A DNA stretch of 64,000 nt from Zunongwangia mangrovi (GCF_900112105.1 NZ_FOKV01000002.1:372001-436000); one strand, 5' to 3'. Positions 9,693 to 18,589 are shown, counted from the first letter of the stretch. Translations and numbers: made by a program. The notes: generated by a model not told the origin, from the sequence alone.

Positions 9693-10451
9693 ATGAAAAA
9701 ATTAGGATTAGTTTTAATGGCAGCTGCTGTAACAACAATAAGCTGCAAAAATCAGGAATCTGAAACTTCAGAAAATAAAGCCGATAACGAAGAAGTGGTC
9801 GTTACCGGTAAACCAACCGCAAACAGTGATTGGAAAGACCTTACAAAAGGAGATATTAATGAAAACTGGAAAGGCTATAATCGCGATTCAATAACTCAAT
9901 GGACTTTAAGTGATGGCAACTTGCATTTTGTACCGAAAGATGGAAGAAATCAAAGTGAAAATCTTATTACTAAAGAAACCTATACCGATTTTGAACTTTC
10001 TATGGAATGGAAAATTTCTGAAGGTGGTAATAGTGGATTTATGTGGGCTGTCGAAGAAGATCCAAATCTTGGTGAACCTTATTTAACCGGTCCTGAAATT
10101 CAGGTTTTGGATAATGAAAAACATCCTGATGGTAAAAATGGTCCTAATCGTCACTCCGGTGCATTATACGATATGGTTGAACCATCAGAAAACACAACAA
10201 AACCAGTTGGTGAATGGAATAATGTAGTTCTAAAAATAGACCATGAAGCCAACGAAGGATCTGTAACTCAAAACGGAGTTACAATTGTAGAATTTCCGGT
10301 AGAAGGAGATGGATGGGAAAAGCTTGTAAAAAACTCAAAGTTTGCAGATTGGGAACGATTTGGTAAGTCTAAATCTGGCCATATTGCTTTACAGGATCAC
10401 GGTCATGAAGTTTGGTTCCGCAATATCACGATCAAAAGATTAAACGAATAA
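9693..10451 (+). CDS. DUF1080 (3-keto-disaccharide hydrolase domain) lipoprotein
   Basis: The 252-residue protein starts with a lipoprotein signal (lipobox TISC at about residue 18) and an acidic linker. The PF06439-type concanavalin-like domain then runs from WKDLTKGDINENWKGYN to the C-terminal EVWFRNITIKRL. Core motifs include ENLITKETYTDFELSMEWK, GGNSGFMWAV and GPEIQVLDNEKHPD. The family is named for cleavage of 3-keto-glycosides, and this gene closes a cluster that also contains a GMC oxidase able to make such substrates. A small CGAGA/TCTCG hairpin (9647-9663) in the leader may allow separate expression. It ends at a strong terminator. Confidence 0.85.
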   Translation: MKKLGLVLMAAAVTTISCKNQESETSENKADNEEVVVTGKPTANSDWKDLTKGDINENWKGYNRDSITQWTLSDGNLHFVPKDGRNQSENLITKETYTDFELSMEWKISEGGNSGFMWAVEEDPNLGEPYLTGPEIQVLDNEKHPDGKNGPNRHSGALYDMVEPSENTTKPVGEWNNVVLKIDHEANEGSVTQNGVTIVEFPVEGDGWEKLVKNSKFADWERFGKSKSGHIALQDHGHEVWFRNITIKRLNE

Positions 10452-10465
10452 AATAAATTGAATTT

Positions 10466-10499
10466 TAAAAAAGCCGCTCAGTTATGTGCGGCTTTTTTT
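10466..10499 (+). terminator. Intrinsic terminator after the sugar operon
   Basis: The stem AGCCGC (10472-10477) / GCGGCT (10488-10493) is preceded by A-rich sequence and followed by seven T. It lies just after the DUF1080 stop codon. Confidence 0.85.
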
Positions 10500-10719
10500 G
10501 TTTTCTTAGAATAGAGTTCAGTCCTAATAGTTAGACGAAAATCGATAATTCTATAATAGTTTTTTCCTGTAATTAGTATAACTTAATAAGTATCTAAAAA
10601 ACGCTAAACTATTGTATTTATTGGCCTGGCTTGTGTTAAGCTTGCCTTAAATGCTTGCATTGTTTTTATAATCGTAGTACATTCGTTCCAATTAATTGTA
10701 AAACCAATCACTAAATTTT

Positions 10720-11328
10720 ATGAAACGTATAAGCTTATCTCTGCTTTTTTGTGCTACGCTTTTTATTACAAGTTGTAAAAACGAGAATAAAGAAAGTGAA
10801 AACACAGAATTAGAAGAAGAGACTACAGAAATGAACGCTGAATCTAGCGAAATGGAGTCTGAATCTTCTGAAGTTAAAGAACTAAAAGTAACATTAGAAC
10901 CTAAAAGTGATAGTAATCTTTCTGGTGAAGTAATCTTTACTGAAGAAAATGGTGAAGTTACTATGGAAGCAACAATTATGGGGCTTTCTGAAGGTAAACA
11001 TGCTATCCATATTCATCAAAAAGCAGATTGTTCTGCAGCAGATGGAACTTCAGCAGGTGGACACTGGAATCCAACTAACGAGCCTCACGGTAAATGGGGA
11101 TCTGAAGAAGGTTATCACAAAGGTGACATAGGAAACTTTGAGGTTGATGCTTCAGGAAAAGGAACTATTACTGTAACTACAGACGAATGGTGTATAGGAT
11201 GTGGCGATGATACGAAAGATATCGTTGGTAAAGCTATTATCGTACACGATGGTGTAGACGACTTTACTTCTCAACCTTCTGGTGCTGCTGGTACTCGTGT
11301 AGGATGTGGAGTTATTGAAATGAAATAA
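10720..11328 (+). CDS. sodC: Cu/Zn superoxide dismutase, lipoprotein
   Basis: The 202-residue protein has a lipobox ITSC at about residue 19, then a Glu/Ser/Met-rich linker of about 35 residues and the SodC beta-barrel. Copper and zinc ligand motifs are all present: HAIHIHQKADC, GGHWNPTNEPHG, HKGDIGN and KAIIVHDGVDDF, followed by GAAGTRVGCGVI with the disulphide partner cysteine and the conserved Arg. It dismutates superoxide in the periplasm or at the cell surface. It stands alone between two terminators. A possible promoter (CTTG at 10654, TACATTCG at 10678-10685, spacing 20) lies upstream but matches imperfectly. Confidence 0.92.
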   Translation: MKRISLSLLFCATLFITSCKNENKESENTELEEETTEMNAESSEMESESSEVKELKVTLEPKSDSNLSGEVIFTEENGEVTMEATIMGLSEGKHAIHIHQKADCSAADGTSAGGHWNPTNEPHGKWGSEEGYHKGDIGNFEVDASGKGTITVTTDEWCIGCGDDTKDIVGKAIIVHDGVDDFTSQPSGAAGTRVGCGVIEMK

Positions 11329-11360
11329 TTTTTTAGGTGAAATACCTTCAAAATCGAAAT

Positions 11361-11397
11361 AAAAGCAGCTAATTATTTAGCTGCTTTTATTTTTTTA
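11361..11397 (+). terminator. Intrinsic terminator after sodC
   Basis: A perfect 10-bp stem, AAAAGCAGCT (11361-11370) with AGCTGCTTTT (11379-11388), is followed by a T-rich tail. It insulates sodC from the sigma-factor operon. Confidence 0.85.
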
Positions 11398-11428
11398 TCT
11401 ATTTTTAAAGAAACTAACCATTTATTTT

Positions 11429-11959
11429 ATGCAGCAGGATGGCCTAATTCTGGAGCTTCAAAAAGGAAATCAAAAAGCCTTTGAACGTATCTACCAGCTT
11501 TATTCAGAAAGTACGTATGGCATTATTTTTAGTATCATTGGCGAAAAGGATATCGCAGAAGAGGTTTTACAAGACGTTTTTATGAAAATATGGGATAATG
11601 CAGATTCCTATGATTCCAGCAAAGGGCGTTTTTTCACCTGGATTCTAAATATTGCTCGAAATGCTTCAATAGATAAAATTCGATCTAAAAGCTTTAAAAA
11701 CAAAAAGCAAAACCTTGCGGCAGATAATTTCGTAGATATATTAGAATCAAAAACGAATTTTAGTGCTTCTTCAGACGCTATAGGATTAAAGAAATATATC
11801 GAAATTCTAAAGCCCGTTTGTAAAAAGTTAATCGACCTATTATTTTTCAAAGGCTATACTCAAAAAGAGACTGCTGAAGAATTAGAAATGCCTCTGGGAA
11901 CGGTTAAAACCAGAAACAGAGCTTGTATCAATAAATTAAGAGAAATCGTAGGAAACTAA
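11429..11959 (+). CDS. ECF-type RNA polymerase sigma factor
   Basis: The 176-residue protein has a region-2 core (AFERIYQLYSESTYGIIFSI ... EEVLQDVFMKIWDN) and a region-4 helix-turn-helix (YTQKETAEELEMPLGTVKTR). The pattern matches the RskA-paired ECF group of Bacteroidota. Its stop codon overlaps the start of the next gene (TAATG), which encodes a matching membrane anti-sigma factor. The sigma factor is therefore probably held inactive until an envelope signal releases it. The ATG at 11429 follows an A/T-rich leader without a Shine-Dalgarno sequence. Confidence 0.92.
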   Translation: MQQDGLILELQKGNQKAFERIYQLYSESTYGIIFSIIGEKDIAEEVLQDVFMKIWDNADSYDSSKGRFFTWILNIARNASIDKIRSKSFKNKKQNLAADNFVDILESKTNFSASSDAIGLKKYIEILKPVCKKLIDLLFFKGYTQKETAEELEMPLGTVKTRNRACINKLREIVGN

Positions 11960-12765
11960 TGGCTGAAATAGAAGAATACATATCGTCTGGGATTCTGGAG
12001 CTCTATGTTTACGGCGCACTTAGCGAAACCGAAAGTCGGGAAGTTACCAATATGCTTAGAGAATATCCTGAAGTTGAAAAGGAAGTAGAAGAAATTGAAG
12101 ATGCGCTCCAAAAACTGGCAGTTGGAGTAGCTCCCTACAATCCTGAAGCTTTACTGGCTTCACTTAAATCCAAGCTCACACCACGAACACCGGTTAGATC
12201 GATCACGCCAGAAAGTACTCGACGTACTAAATGGGTGGCCTATATTGGATGGGCAGCAAGTTTGGTGCTGTTAATTGGATTGTTCTTTTTATTCCAGCAA
12301 AACAGTGCACTTAGAAATTCATTAACTGAAGCTGAAACCAAAAACAGCATTATGGAGCAACAAATTGCAGACATTCGTGAGGATGCAGAAAATACTAAAC
12401 AAATCCTGGCGGCCATTAGAGATAATAATATTTCTAGAATTCCGCTACAAGGACAAGGTGTCGCTCCAGATGCTTATGCTACGGTGTACTGGAATAATGA
12501 AGACAACACCGCTTATATCGATGCGCAAGGTTTACCAGAGCCACCAAGAGGCCAGGTTTACCAGGTTTGGTCTTTAACAATGCAACCATTAACGCCTACA
12601 AGTATTGGTTTGCTAGACGATTTTGTTGATGATGACAACAAAATTTTCGCACTGCAGAACGCAAACGAATCTGAAGCTTTTGGTATTACCTTAGAACCTG
12701 AAGGTGGAAGCGAATCTCCTACAATGGAACAACTTTATGTACTTGGTACAGTAGCTGCTCCCTAA
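11959..12765 (+). CDS. RskA-like membrane anti-sigma factor
   Basis: The 268-residue protein has an N-terminal zinc-finger-less anti-sigma helix bundle (EEYISSGILELYVYGALSE). One membrane segment follows at about residues 91-113, then a periplasmic coiled region (EAETKNSIMEQQIADIRED) and a C-terminal RskA-type domain (PPRGQVYQVWSL ... FGITLEPEGGSESPT). It overlaps the sigma gene by one base, so translation is coupled. The expected role is sequestering the cognate ECF factor at the inner membrane. The signal sensed is unknown. Confidence 0.9.
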   Translation: MAEIEEYISSGILELYVYGALSETESREVTNMLREYPEVEKEVEEIEDALQKLAVGVAPYNPEALLASLKSKLTPRTPVRSITPESTRRTKWVAYIGWAASLVLLIGLFFLFQQNSALRNSLTEAETKNSIMEQQIADIREDAENTKQILAAIRDNNISRIPLQGQGVAPDAYATVYWNNEDNTAYIDAQGLPEPPRGQVYQVWSLTMQPLTPTSIGLLDDFVDDDNKIFALQNANESEAFGITLEPEGGSESPTMEQLYVLGTVAAP

Positions 12766-12792
12766 TCATAAAAATTAAAACCTATAATAATC

Positions 12793-12824
12793 AAAAACGC
12801 CCCGCAAATGCAGGGCGTTTTTTT
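12793..12824 (+). terminator. Intrinsic terminator after the sigma/anti-sigma operon
   Basis: AAAAACGCCC (12793-12802) pairs perfectly with GGGCGTTTTT (12813-12822), leaving a 10-nt loop, and is followed by further T residues. Confidence 0.88.
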
Positions 12825-12864
12825 CATAGGTGTTAGTAGTAAAACTCAATAGTTTGAGCAAACT

Positions 12865-12890
12865 GAAAGGCTTGTAAAAACAAGCCTTTC
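12865..12890. repeat. Perfect hairpin in a convergent intergenic region
   Basis: GAAAGGCTTG (12865-12874) and CAAGCCTTTC (12881-12890) form a 10-bp stem with loop TAAAAA. There is no T-run on either strand, so it is not a standard intrinsic terminator. A smaller hairpin (CTCAA/TTGAG) lies just upstream, and a second GCCTTTCACT motif occurs about 90 nt downstream. Confidence 0.6.
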
Positions 12891-13056
12891 ACTCTAACCA
12901 ACCAAAAAAAATCAAAAACTCAAATCAGAAATTCGACCAAAAAAACGATTCAAGTAAAAAGGCTTTTTTGCTGCCTTTCACTTATACATACGTGAAGAAG
13001 TTTTCTTCGGTTTTAAAAAGATTCAATTTTAACATTTTTTAACGATTGGTATATCG

Positions 13057-13809
13057 CTAGGAAATCCAGTTCTTGAAATCCTTTACGCGTTCACGACTTA
13101 CAATAACCTGAAATTCGTTGAAATTAAAGAGTTTTAATTCTAACCTCGAATTGGTGTAAGAAATAATATCTTTAATGGCTTTTAGATGAACGATACATTT
13201 TCTATTTATTCTGAAAAACTTTTCTGGATCCAATTCTTTTTCCAATTGTTCCAAGGAAACATCCATTAAATATCCTCTACCTTCATTATTTTGAATGTAC
13301 GTTGCTTTATTTTCAGAATAAAAACATACAATATCGTCGACATCAATAATTTTTAAATGCTGCCCTACCTGGATGGTAAATCGAGATTTGTAATTATTTG
13401 AACTAGAAAAATTAAGCAGACTTCTAAAATCATCTACATTTAATTTAACCGATTTTGACTGATGGGTTTCTTCAAACTTTGCGATGGCTTCATCCAGTTC
13501 TTCGTCATCGATAGGCTTCAGTAAATAATCTACACTATTCAGCTTAAAAGCTTTTAAAGCATATTCATCATAAGCAGTTGTGAAGATGATAGCACTTTTC
13601 ACTTTTACCGCTTCAAAGATCTCGAAAGATAGTCCGTCACTAAGCTGAATATCTAAAAATATAAGATCTGGATGTTCATTTTCAGAAAACCATGAAATCC
13701 CTTCAGCAACCGAATGTAACATGGTTTCTACTTCTAATCCTTTTTTATTCAGTAAACGATTTAAGCGCCTTGCAGCGGGCTTTTCGTCCTCGATAATTAC
13801 TATTTTCAT
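13057..13809 (-). CDS. LytTR-family response regulator
   Basis: The 250-residue protein begins with a receiver domain (MKIVIIEDEKPAARRLNRLL; phosphoacceptor Asp in HPDLIFLDIQLSDG at about residue 54; FTTAYDEYALKAF and a KPI Lys). A LytTR DNA-binding domain follows at about 140-250 (FTIQVGQHLKIID ... FFRINRKCIVHLKAI). It is the last gene of a minus-strand operon with a LytS-type kinase and a 2TM protein. It should be phosphorylated by that kinase and act as a transcription factor; target genes cannot be seen. Confidence 0.92.
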   Translation of the reverse strand: MKIVIIEDEKPAARRLNRLLNKKGLEVETMLHSVAEGISWFSENEHPDLIFLDIQLSDGLSFEIFEAVKVKSAIIFTTAYDEYALKAFKLNSVDYLLKPIDDEELDEAIAKFEETHQSKSVKLNVDDFRSLLNFSSSNNYKSRFTIQVGQHLKIIDVDDIVCFYSENKATYIQNNEGRGYLMDVSLEQLEKELDPEKFFRINRKCIVHLKAIKDIISYTNSRLELKLFNFNEFQVIVSRERVKDFKNWIS

Positions 13810-13819
13810 CTACTCCTTA

Positions 13820-14116
13820 TTATTCCCAGCGTTGCTGATCCTGTTCTTTATTCATGTATTCGTTGATCTTTCGCTCTTCCCAATCTTTGTTGAACATTGG
13901 GTTTTTATCAAAAGCTTTTAAATAATCGAAAGCCAATCCTATTCCCCAGCCAAATAGAACCCATAAAAACCAGGGATATTGTAGATCGATAGTGTACCAG
14001 TTTATTCCGAATAAAAAGAGATTTACTACGATGAACACCATTAAGTGCGTATAAAAATCCTTCATTTTTTGCACTTTTTTACGTGCTTCTATATATTTTT
14101 CTTCTGAATTTTTCAT
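13820..14116 (-). CDS. Free-standing 2TM domain protein
   Basis: This 98-residue protein has the 2TM-domain layout: a basic amphipathic start (YIEARKKVQKMKDFYTHLMVF), two membrane helices (about 23-42 and 48-66) and a conserved C-terminal FNKDWEERKINEYMNKE. It lies 10 nt from both the kinase and the regulator gene. 2TM proteins are frequent in Flavobacteriia next to LytS/LytTR systems, and a role in membrane sensing or kinase assembly is suspected but not established. A close paralogue of this domain forms the C-terminus of the neighbouring kinase. Confidence 0.82.
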   Translation of the reverse strand: MKNSEEKYIEARKKVQKMKDFYTHLMVFIVVNLFLFGINWYTIDLQYPWFLWVLFGWGIGLAFDYLKAFDKNPMFNKDWEERKINEYMNKEQDQQRWE

Positions 14117-14126
14117 GATCGATGAT

Positions 14127-15464
14127 TTAGTCTTCTTTGTTCATTATTTCTTTGATCTTGCGCTCTTCCCAGTCTCTTCCTAAAAACGGACTATAATTGA
14201 AAGCTGCAAGACCGTGAAATAAAAGCCCTATTCCCCAACCTAAAGCCGGGAAGATAACCCATAAAAAACCCGTTGTTAGATAATTAAACACTGCTAAAAC
14301 CGGGATTACAATACAATAAGAAGTTAAGTTTCCATAAAACTCTTTTTCTTTTTTCACCCGTTCTTTTGCATTTAGGTAGCTTTTATTTTCTAATTCTAAA
14401 GTTTTCATTTTTTCAGTATTAATTGGTTTGATCTGGTTAGTTTGTTTGGTTAATAACGGAAGACGCACCATAAATTCATCTTCAGTTTTAATGATCTCCA
14501 TTGTTCTATTGGTAAGCAAATTATAACGCTCCTTGATGTTTACAAGACCTACACCGCTACCACTTCTTAAAATTTCTTTTGGCTGAAGGTTATTCTTAAC
14601 TACCAAAACTTTATCTGCTTCGTAAATAGTGATCACTAAAGGAGAATCTGACGTAATCTTATTATGTTTTACAGTATTTTCTAACAATAACTGAAGCGAA
14701 AGCGGAACCACCTTAGCATCGGGATTTGTTAATTTTTCAGGAAAATTGTAAATAATAGAATCTTCAAAACGCATTTTTAAAAGATTCATATACACTTTGG
14801 CGAATTTTAACTCCTCTTCTACCGTTACCAATTCTTTGCTTTTTTGCTCTAAAACATACCGATAGACTTTAGAAAGTGAGCCGGTAAATTTTTGAGCCAT
14901 ATCTGGATCTTCATCGATCAAAGAGCTTAAAACATTTAAACTATTAAAAAGAAAATGGGGGTCTAATTGATTTTTAAGCGCATCGAACCTGGATGTCGCT
15001 GTTCCTGCAATGATCTTTTGTTCTTTAACCTTTTCTTCCTGGGAAGCTTTAAAAAAGTAAACCAGATGAAAGAAAAGGGAAATACAGGTGCTAAAAAGTA
15101 ATGGAAATAAATAATTGCTAAGATCTTCGTTAGCAAGAAATTCTGATACATTATAAACAGGATCGATTAGTGTTAAATGCACCATACGGCAAAAAAAATA
15201 GGCAATCAAAGTTACCAATATCGACCCTCCGGTAGAAAGCAATAATTTACGAATGCCAGTATTTTCCCAGCCAACAAACTTTTCGAATGCCATCGAAAAC
15301 AATACGTTTACAATAGTTAGGGCAAAGCAATAAAAAAGGTAAATCCCTATAGTACCAAAGCTTTTCATTTCGCGAATCTCGAAATTATTTGCCGCGGCAT
15401 CCAGTAAAATAACAAGTACTGAAACTATAAAGCCTATTTTTATAACTTTTAAGATCGTTTTCAT
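14127..15464 (-). CDS. LytS/YehU-type sensor histidine kinase with C-terminal 2TM domain
   Basis: The 445-residue protein has four N-terminal membrane helices (to about residue 140). A His_kinase core follows (phosphoacceptor in DPHFLFNSLNVLSSLID), then the N box LLLENTVKHN and a glycine-rich GSGVGLVNIKERY. From about residue 353 a second module follows in the same frame: NAKERVKKEKEFYGNL, two more helices and GRDWEERKIKEIMNKED, which is a 2TM domain like the neighbouring gene product. Typical kinases of this kind end near residue 350, so this is an unusual fusion. It is the first gene of the operon. No stop codon or frameshift was seen at the junction. Confidence 0.9.
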   Translation of the reverse strand: MKTILKVIKIGFIVSVLVILLDAAANNFEIREMKSFGTIGIYLFYCFALTIVNVLFSMAFEKFVGWENTGIRKLLLSTGGSILVTLIAYFFCRMVHLTLIDPVYNVSEFLANEDLSNYLFPLLFSTCISLFFHLVYFFKASQEEKVKEQKIIAGTATSRFDALKNQLDPHFLFNSLNVLSSLIDEDPDMAQKFTGSLSKVYRYVLEQKSKELVTVEEELKFAKVYMNLLKMRFEDSIIYNFPEKLTNPDAKVVPLSLQLLLENTVKHNKITSDSPLVITIYEADKVLVVKNNLQPKEILRSGSGVGLVNIKERYNLLTNRTMEIIKTEDEFMVRLPLLTKQTNQIKPINTEKMKTLELENKSYLNAKERVKKEKEFYGNLTSYCIVIPVLAVFNYLTTGFLWVIFPALGWGIGLLFHGLAAFNYSPFLGRDWEERKIKEIMNKED

Positions 15465-15518
15465 AAGAATATTATTGCTTTCTAAAAATACTATAATTTC
15501 ATCTAAATTGAGACTAGC

Positions 15519-16139
15519 TTAGTTTTTACAACTTTTTAAAGCTTCTACTGCCTGATCTTTTCCCCAGTTTGGATAAAATGGCGTATCATTTTCAAATTCA
15601 TCGAATAGCGCGATCGAAGCTTCGATCTCCTTGCAAATTGGTGTTAGATCACTTCCAAAAAACTTTGCACCACCAAGCTCAAATTGTGCTTTTTCGAATT
15701 TCACTCTTGGATTTTTTGGATCCAGTTTTTCAGCTTTTGCGTAGATTTCATTTACTTTCGGCATATATTTTTGTCCGTTTGTCATTGGATTTTGCGTGAT
15801 CTTCACCGTATAAATTAAAGCCTCTAAAACTAAAAGCTCGGCATTTTCTTCAGTTTTTAATAAAGCAGATTGTAAGGCTGCTTCGGCTTTTTTAAGTTGA
15901 GCCTCCAAAACTTTATTATCTTTTGTACTGAAGGCTGCAGTGGTATTCACCAAACCTAAATAATAATCTGGTAACCATTTTTCCTGCTCAACAGCTGCAA
16001 CACGCTCAAAAATAGCGCTGGCTGTTTCAACATTTCCTTCCTGCCAGTTTTGCATTGCTTTTTGCATGGCATCCTTGTAATTTTGTCCTGAAACTAATTG
16101 CGATACACTAAGTAAAAATAGAATAATAACTGTTTTCAT
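15519..16139 (-). CDS. Exported TPR-like protein of unknown function
   Basis: The 206-residue protein has a cleavable-type signal (MKTVIILFLLSVSQLVSGQ). The mature protein is helical and rich in Ala, Glu and Lys, with TPR-like repeats: AMQNWQEGNVETASAIFERV, YYLGLVNTTAAFS, AEAALQSALLKTEENAE and KAEKLDPKNPRVKFEKAQF. It should be periplasmic and probably mediates protein contacts. It lies 54 nt upstream of the kinase operon on the same strand, so co-transcription is possible. I do not recognise a more specific family. Confidence 0.7.
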   Translation of the reverse strand: MKTVIILFLLSVSQLVSGQNYKDAMQKAMQNWQEGNVETASAIFERVAAVEQEKWLPDYYLGLVNTTAAFSTKDNKVLEAQLKKAEAALQSALLKTEENAELLVLEALIYTVKITQNPMTNGQKYMPKVNEIYAKAEKLDPKNPRVKFEKAQFELGGAKFFGSDLTPICKEIEASIALFDEFENDTPFYPNWGKDQAVEALKSCKN

Positions 16140-16328
16140 TTTTTGATTGTTTTAATTCCTTATTAAGGTTTTGATTACCCGAGACGTATCTCGAAAATTT
16201 AAAATGTCCATATTCAATTCTCGTGGACTTGCCGAGCTTTTTGATTTGTTAATGTAAAATTGAATGATTTGAAGCTTCTTTAAAATAATAGGTTGCTGAA
16301 TTGTCAAATTTCGATACCCAACTGTTTT

Positions 16329-18491
16329 TTAAAGTTGATCTAGTTGATTTCGATTTTTATTATCACTTATCGTCCAAAAGAATCCAACAAAGAAAAACCT
16401 ATCTGCCGTTGGCCTTATCGCTCTTGCGGTATACGTTCCTGAAGCATCTGGTGTGTTAGAATAGTCGTATCCAAATACATTTTGAGTTCCCAAAACATTA
16501 GAAACAGATACATAAAGAATTTGCTGTTTATTTAATAAATACGCCCAGTTAAAATTCAAACTATGATAAGATTTTACCTTTTCAGCCATAAAATTAGGAG
16601 TATTGGGATCGTTGTAGGGGCGACCAGAATTAAAATTATAAGTGAATCCTGCCTGGCTTCGTAAGGATTGGATCCAATATTTACTAACCACAGATAAATT
16701 ATGATTTGCCACAAAATTTGGCGTTACCTGCTCTGGATAATTCTGGTATTTTCTTTCTGAATCTATAAACGAATACGAAATCCAATAATCTAAGTTTTTA
16801 AAGTGGCCATCGCGCCAAAAAATATCAATCCCTTTTGCATAACCAGAACCTGAATTATCGAAATTAGAATCGAAAGTAATTTCATCTCCTGAATAGGTTA
16901 ATAAATCTCGATATTCTTTAAAATATGCCTCGGCTCTTAAAGTCGTAGATGCTTTTTTGTATTGATAATTTAAGATGTAATGCGTTGCTTTTTGCTGAAC
17001 TAAATGCTCGCTGAATTTTAAATAATCTTGGCCTGCCTGCTGCCTGAAGTTCCCAAAAGCTGTCGAAATTTGTTGATTTTCATCAATTTTATAGGCTAAA
17101 GATAAACGCGGACTCACATAAACCTCACTCAACAAGGCATCCTGGGTTGCTCTTACGCCAACTTTCGCCGCCAGGTTTTGACTAAAGAAAATATCGGTTT
17201 CTGTAAATACCGAAAATAAACCCGAATTATAGTTGGGGTTAAAGTTCCCCGCTTCAGATTGGTAAGATTGTTTAAAATCGGTATTAAAATATTCAGCTCC
17301 AAAATTCAGTTTTATCTTATCAGTAAATCTTTTGCTCAGTTTGGTCTTTAGATGAAAACTATTTTCTGTATCATCGATTAACTCTTCAGATTCTTCAGCA
17401 ATTAAATTGATATCATTTTGGCTGTTTCCGTAGCTAATTCCACCAAATAAATGCCATTTATTCCCTAAAGAATGTACATACGAAGAATTCAGATAAAAAT
17501 TATTGTTTTTTAGATCTACCGTTTGGGTGCTTCCGTAGATAGGCTGCTCGACATTAAAAGAAGAATGATCGTAAGCGGTATATACCTTTAAAAGTCCGTT
17601 TTCGAATTGATTTCTAAAAACCGCTTCGCCCGCGATTGACTGGAAAGGCTTATTAAAAGATATATTTTGATCGATCAATGATTGATATGGTCCAAGATTC
17701 GCATAACTAGTGTTTAGTGTAATCGAGCTTTTCTCCCAGTTCTTGGTTTTTCCAATCCCAAATCCCAGACTCATAAAACTAAGCTCTGTATTATCTTCTT
17801 CAGCTTCATCCTGGGTATCCATTACCAAAACACTAGATAAAGCATTACCGTATTCAGCGCTGTAACCACCCGTAGAAAACGACATTCCTTTAAATAAATA
17901 AGGCGAAAACCGACCTCTGGAAGGGATATTTCTAACCGAGGCATTATAGGGTTGCGCCACACGCAAACCGTCTACAAAAGTTTGGGTTTCACTAGCATCG
18001 CCGCCGCGAACAAACAACCGGCCGTCTTCTCCTACACTTTGTGTCCCAGGTAAAGTTTCTAGAGCAGTAATGATATTTCCCACACTTCCGGCTGTGGTCA
18101 CGATATCCAAAGGTTTTAATACTGAAGCTTCTGAAGTTGTTCCAGCTTCAAAATTACCTGCATTGATCACCACGGCATCCAAAGCATCGAACTTTTCTGT
18201 AAGCTGAATTTGTAGGTTTTTGAAGCTACTTATTTCTCCTGAAATCTCTTTAGTTTCAAAAGAAAGAAATGAAATAACTAGCGTTTTTGTTCCTGTTTCT
18301 TCTGAAGTGAAATTAAAACGACCATTTTCATCTGAAATGGCGCCATCGTAAGTTCCTTTAAGGTAAATATTAGCTCCGGCAATGGGCTGCTCTTTTTTAT
18401 CGGTTATCACCCCATGAATCTCCTGTTGTGCGAATGATGATCTTCCAATAAAAATAAAAACGAATAGAAAAAGATAGTAGTTGAAGTTCAT
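16329..18491 (-). CDS. TonB-dependent outer-membrane receptor with carboxypeptidase-like N-terminal domain
   Basis: The ATG at 18491 is chosen over an upstream TTG at 18515 because it gives a clean signal peptide (MNFNYYLFLFVFIFIG...SFAQQ) and a 720-residue protein. After the signal comes a CarboxypepD_reg-like beta-sandwich (IHGVITDKKEQPIAGANIYL), then a plug (GNIITALETLPGTQSVGEDG, LFVRGGDASETQTFVDG) and a 22-strand-type barrel ending FFFVGFFWTISD. The length is typical of vitamin or siderophore-type receptors rather than of SusC (about 1000 residues). No SusD partner is adjacent, and the substrate is not predictable. Confidence 0.9.
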   Translation of the reverse strand: MNFNYYLFLFVFIFIGRSSFAQQEIHGVITDKKEQPIAGANIYLKGTYDGAISDENGRFNFTSEETGTKTLVISFLSFETKEISGEISSFKNLQIQLTEKFDALDAVVINAGNFEAGTTSEASVLKPLDIVTTAGSVGNIITALETLPGTQSVGEDGRLFVRGGDASETQTFVDGLRVAQPYNASVRNIPSRGRFSPYLFKGMSFSTGGYSAEYGNALSSVLVMDTQDEAEEDNTELSFMSLGFGIGKTKNWEKSSITLNTSYANLGPYQSLIDQNISFNKPFQSIAGEAVFRNQFENGLLKVYTAYDHSSFNVEQPIYGSTQTVDLKNNNFYLNSSYVHSLGNKWHLFGGISYGNSQNDINLIAEESEELIDDTENSFHLKTKLSKRFTDKIKLNFGAEYFNTDFKQSYQSEAGNFNPNYNSGLFSVFTETDIFFSQNLAAKVGVRATQDALLSEVYVSPRLSLAYKIDENQQISTAFGNFRQQAGQDYLKFSEHLVQQKATHYILNYQYKKASTTLRAEAYFKEYRDLLTYSGDEITFDSNFDNSGSGYAKGIDIFWRDGHFKNLDYWISYSFIDSERKYQNYPEQVTPNFVANHNLSVVSKYWIQSLRSQAGFTYNFNSGRPYNDPNTPNFMAEKVKSYHSLNFNWAYLLNKQQILYVSVSNVLGTQNVFGYDYSNTPDASGTYTARAIRPTADRFFFVGFFWTISDNKNRNQLDQL

Positions 18492-18589
18492 TTTTTGATT
18501 GATTTTATACTTCAAAAATGCTTCAGATATTCAGGCTTCAACAAAAAAGAAAACCGAACTGTAATTTTTTCAGGACCAATTGAAAAAAC

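Noticed and set aside
16180-16193. CGAGA-CGTA-TCTCG dyad upstream of the TPR-like gene
   Set aside because: Single short palindrome with no second copy or promoter relation; not enough to call an operator.
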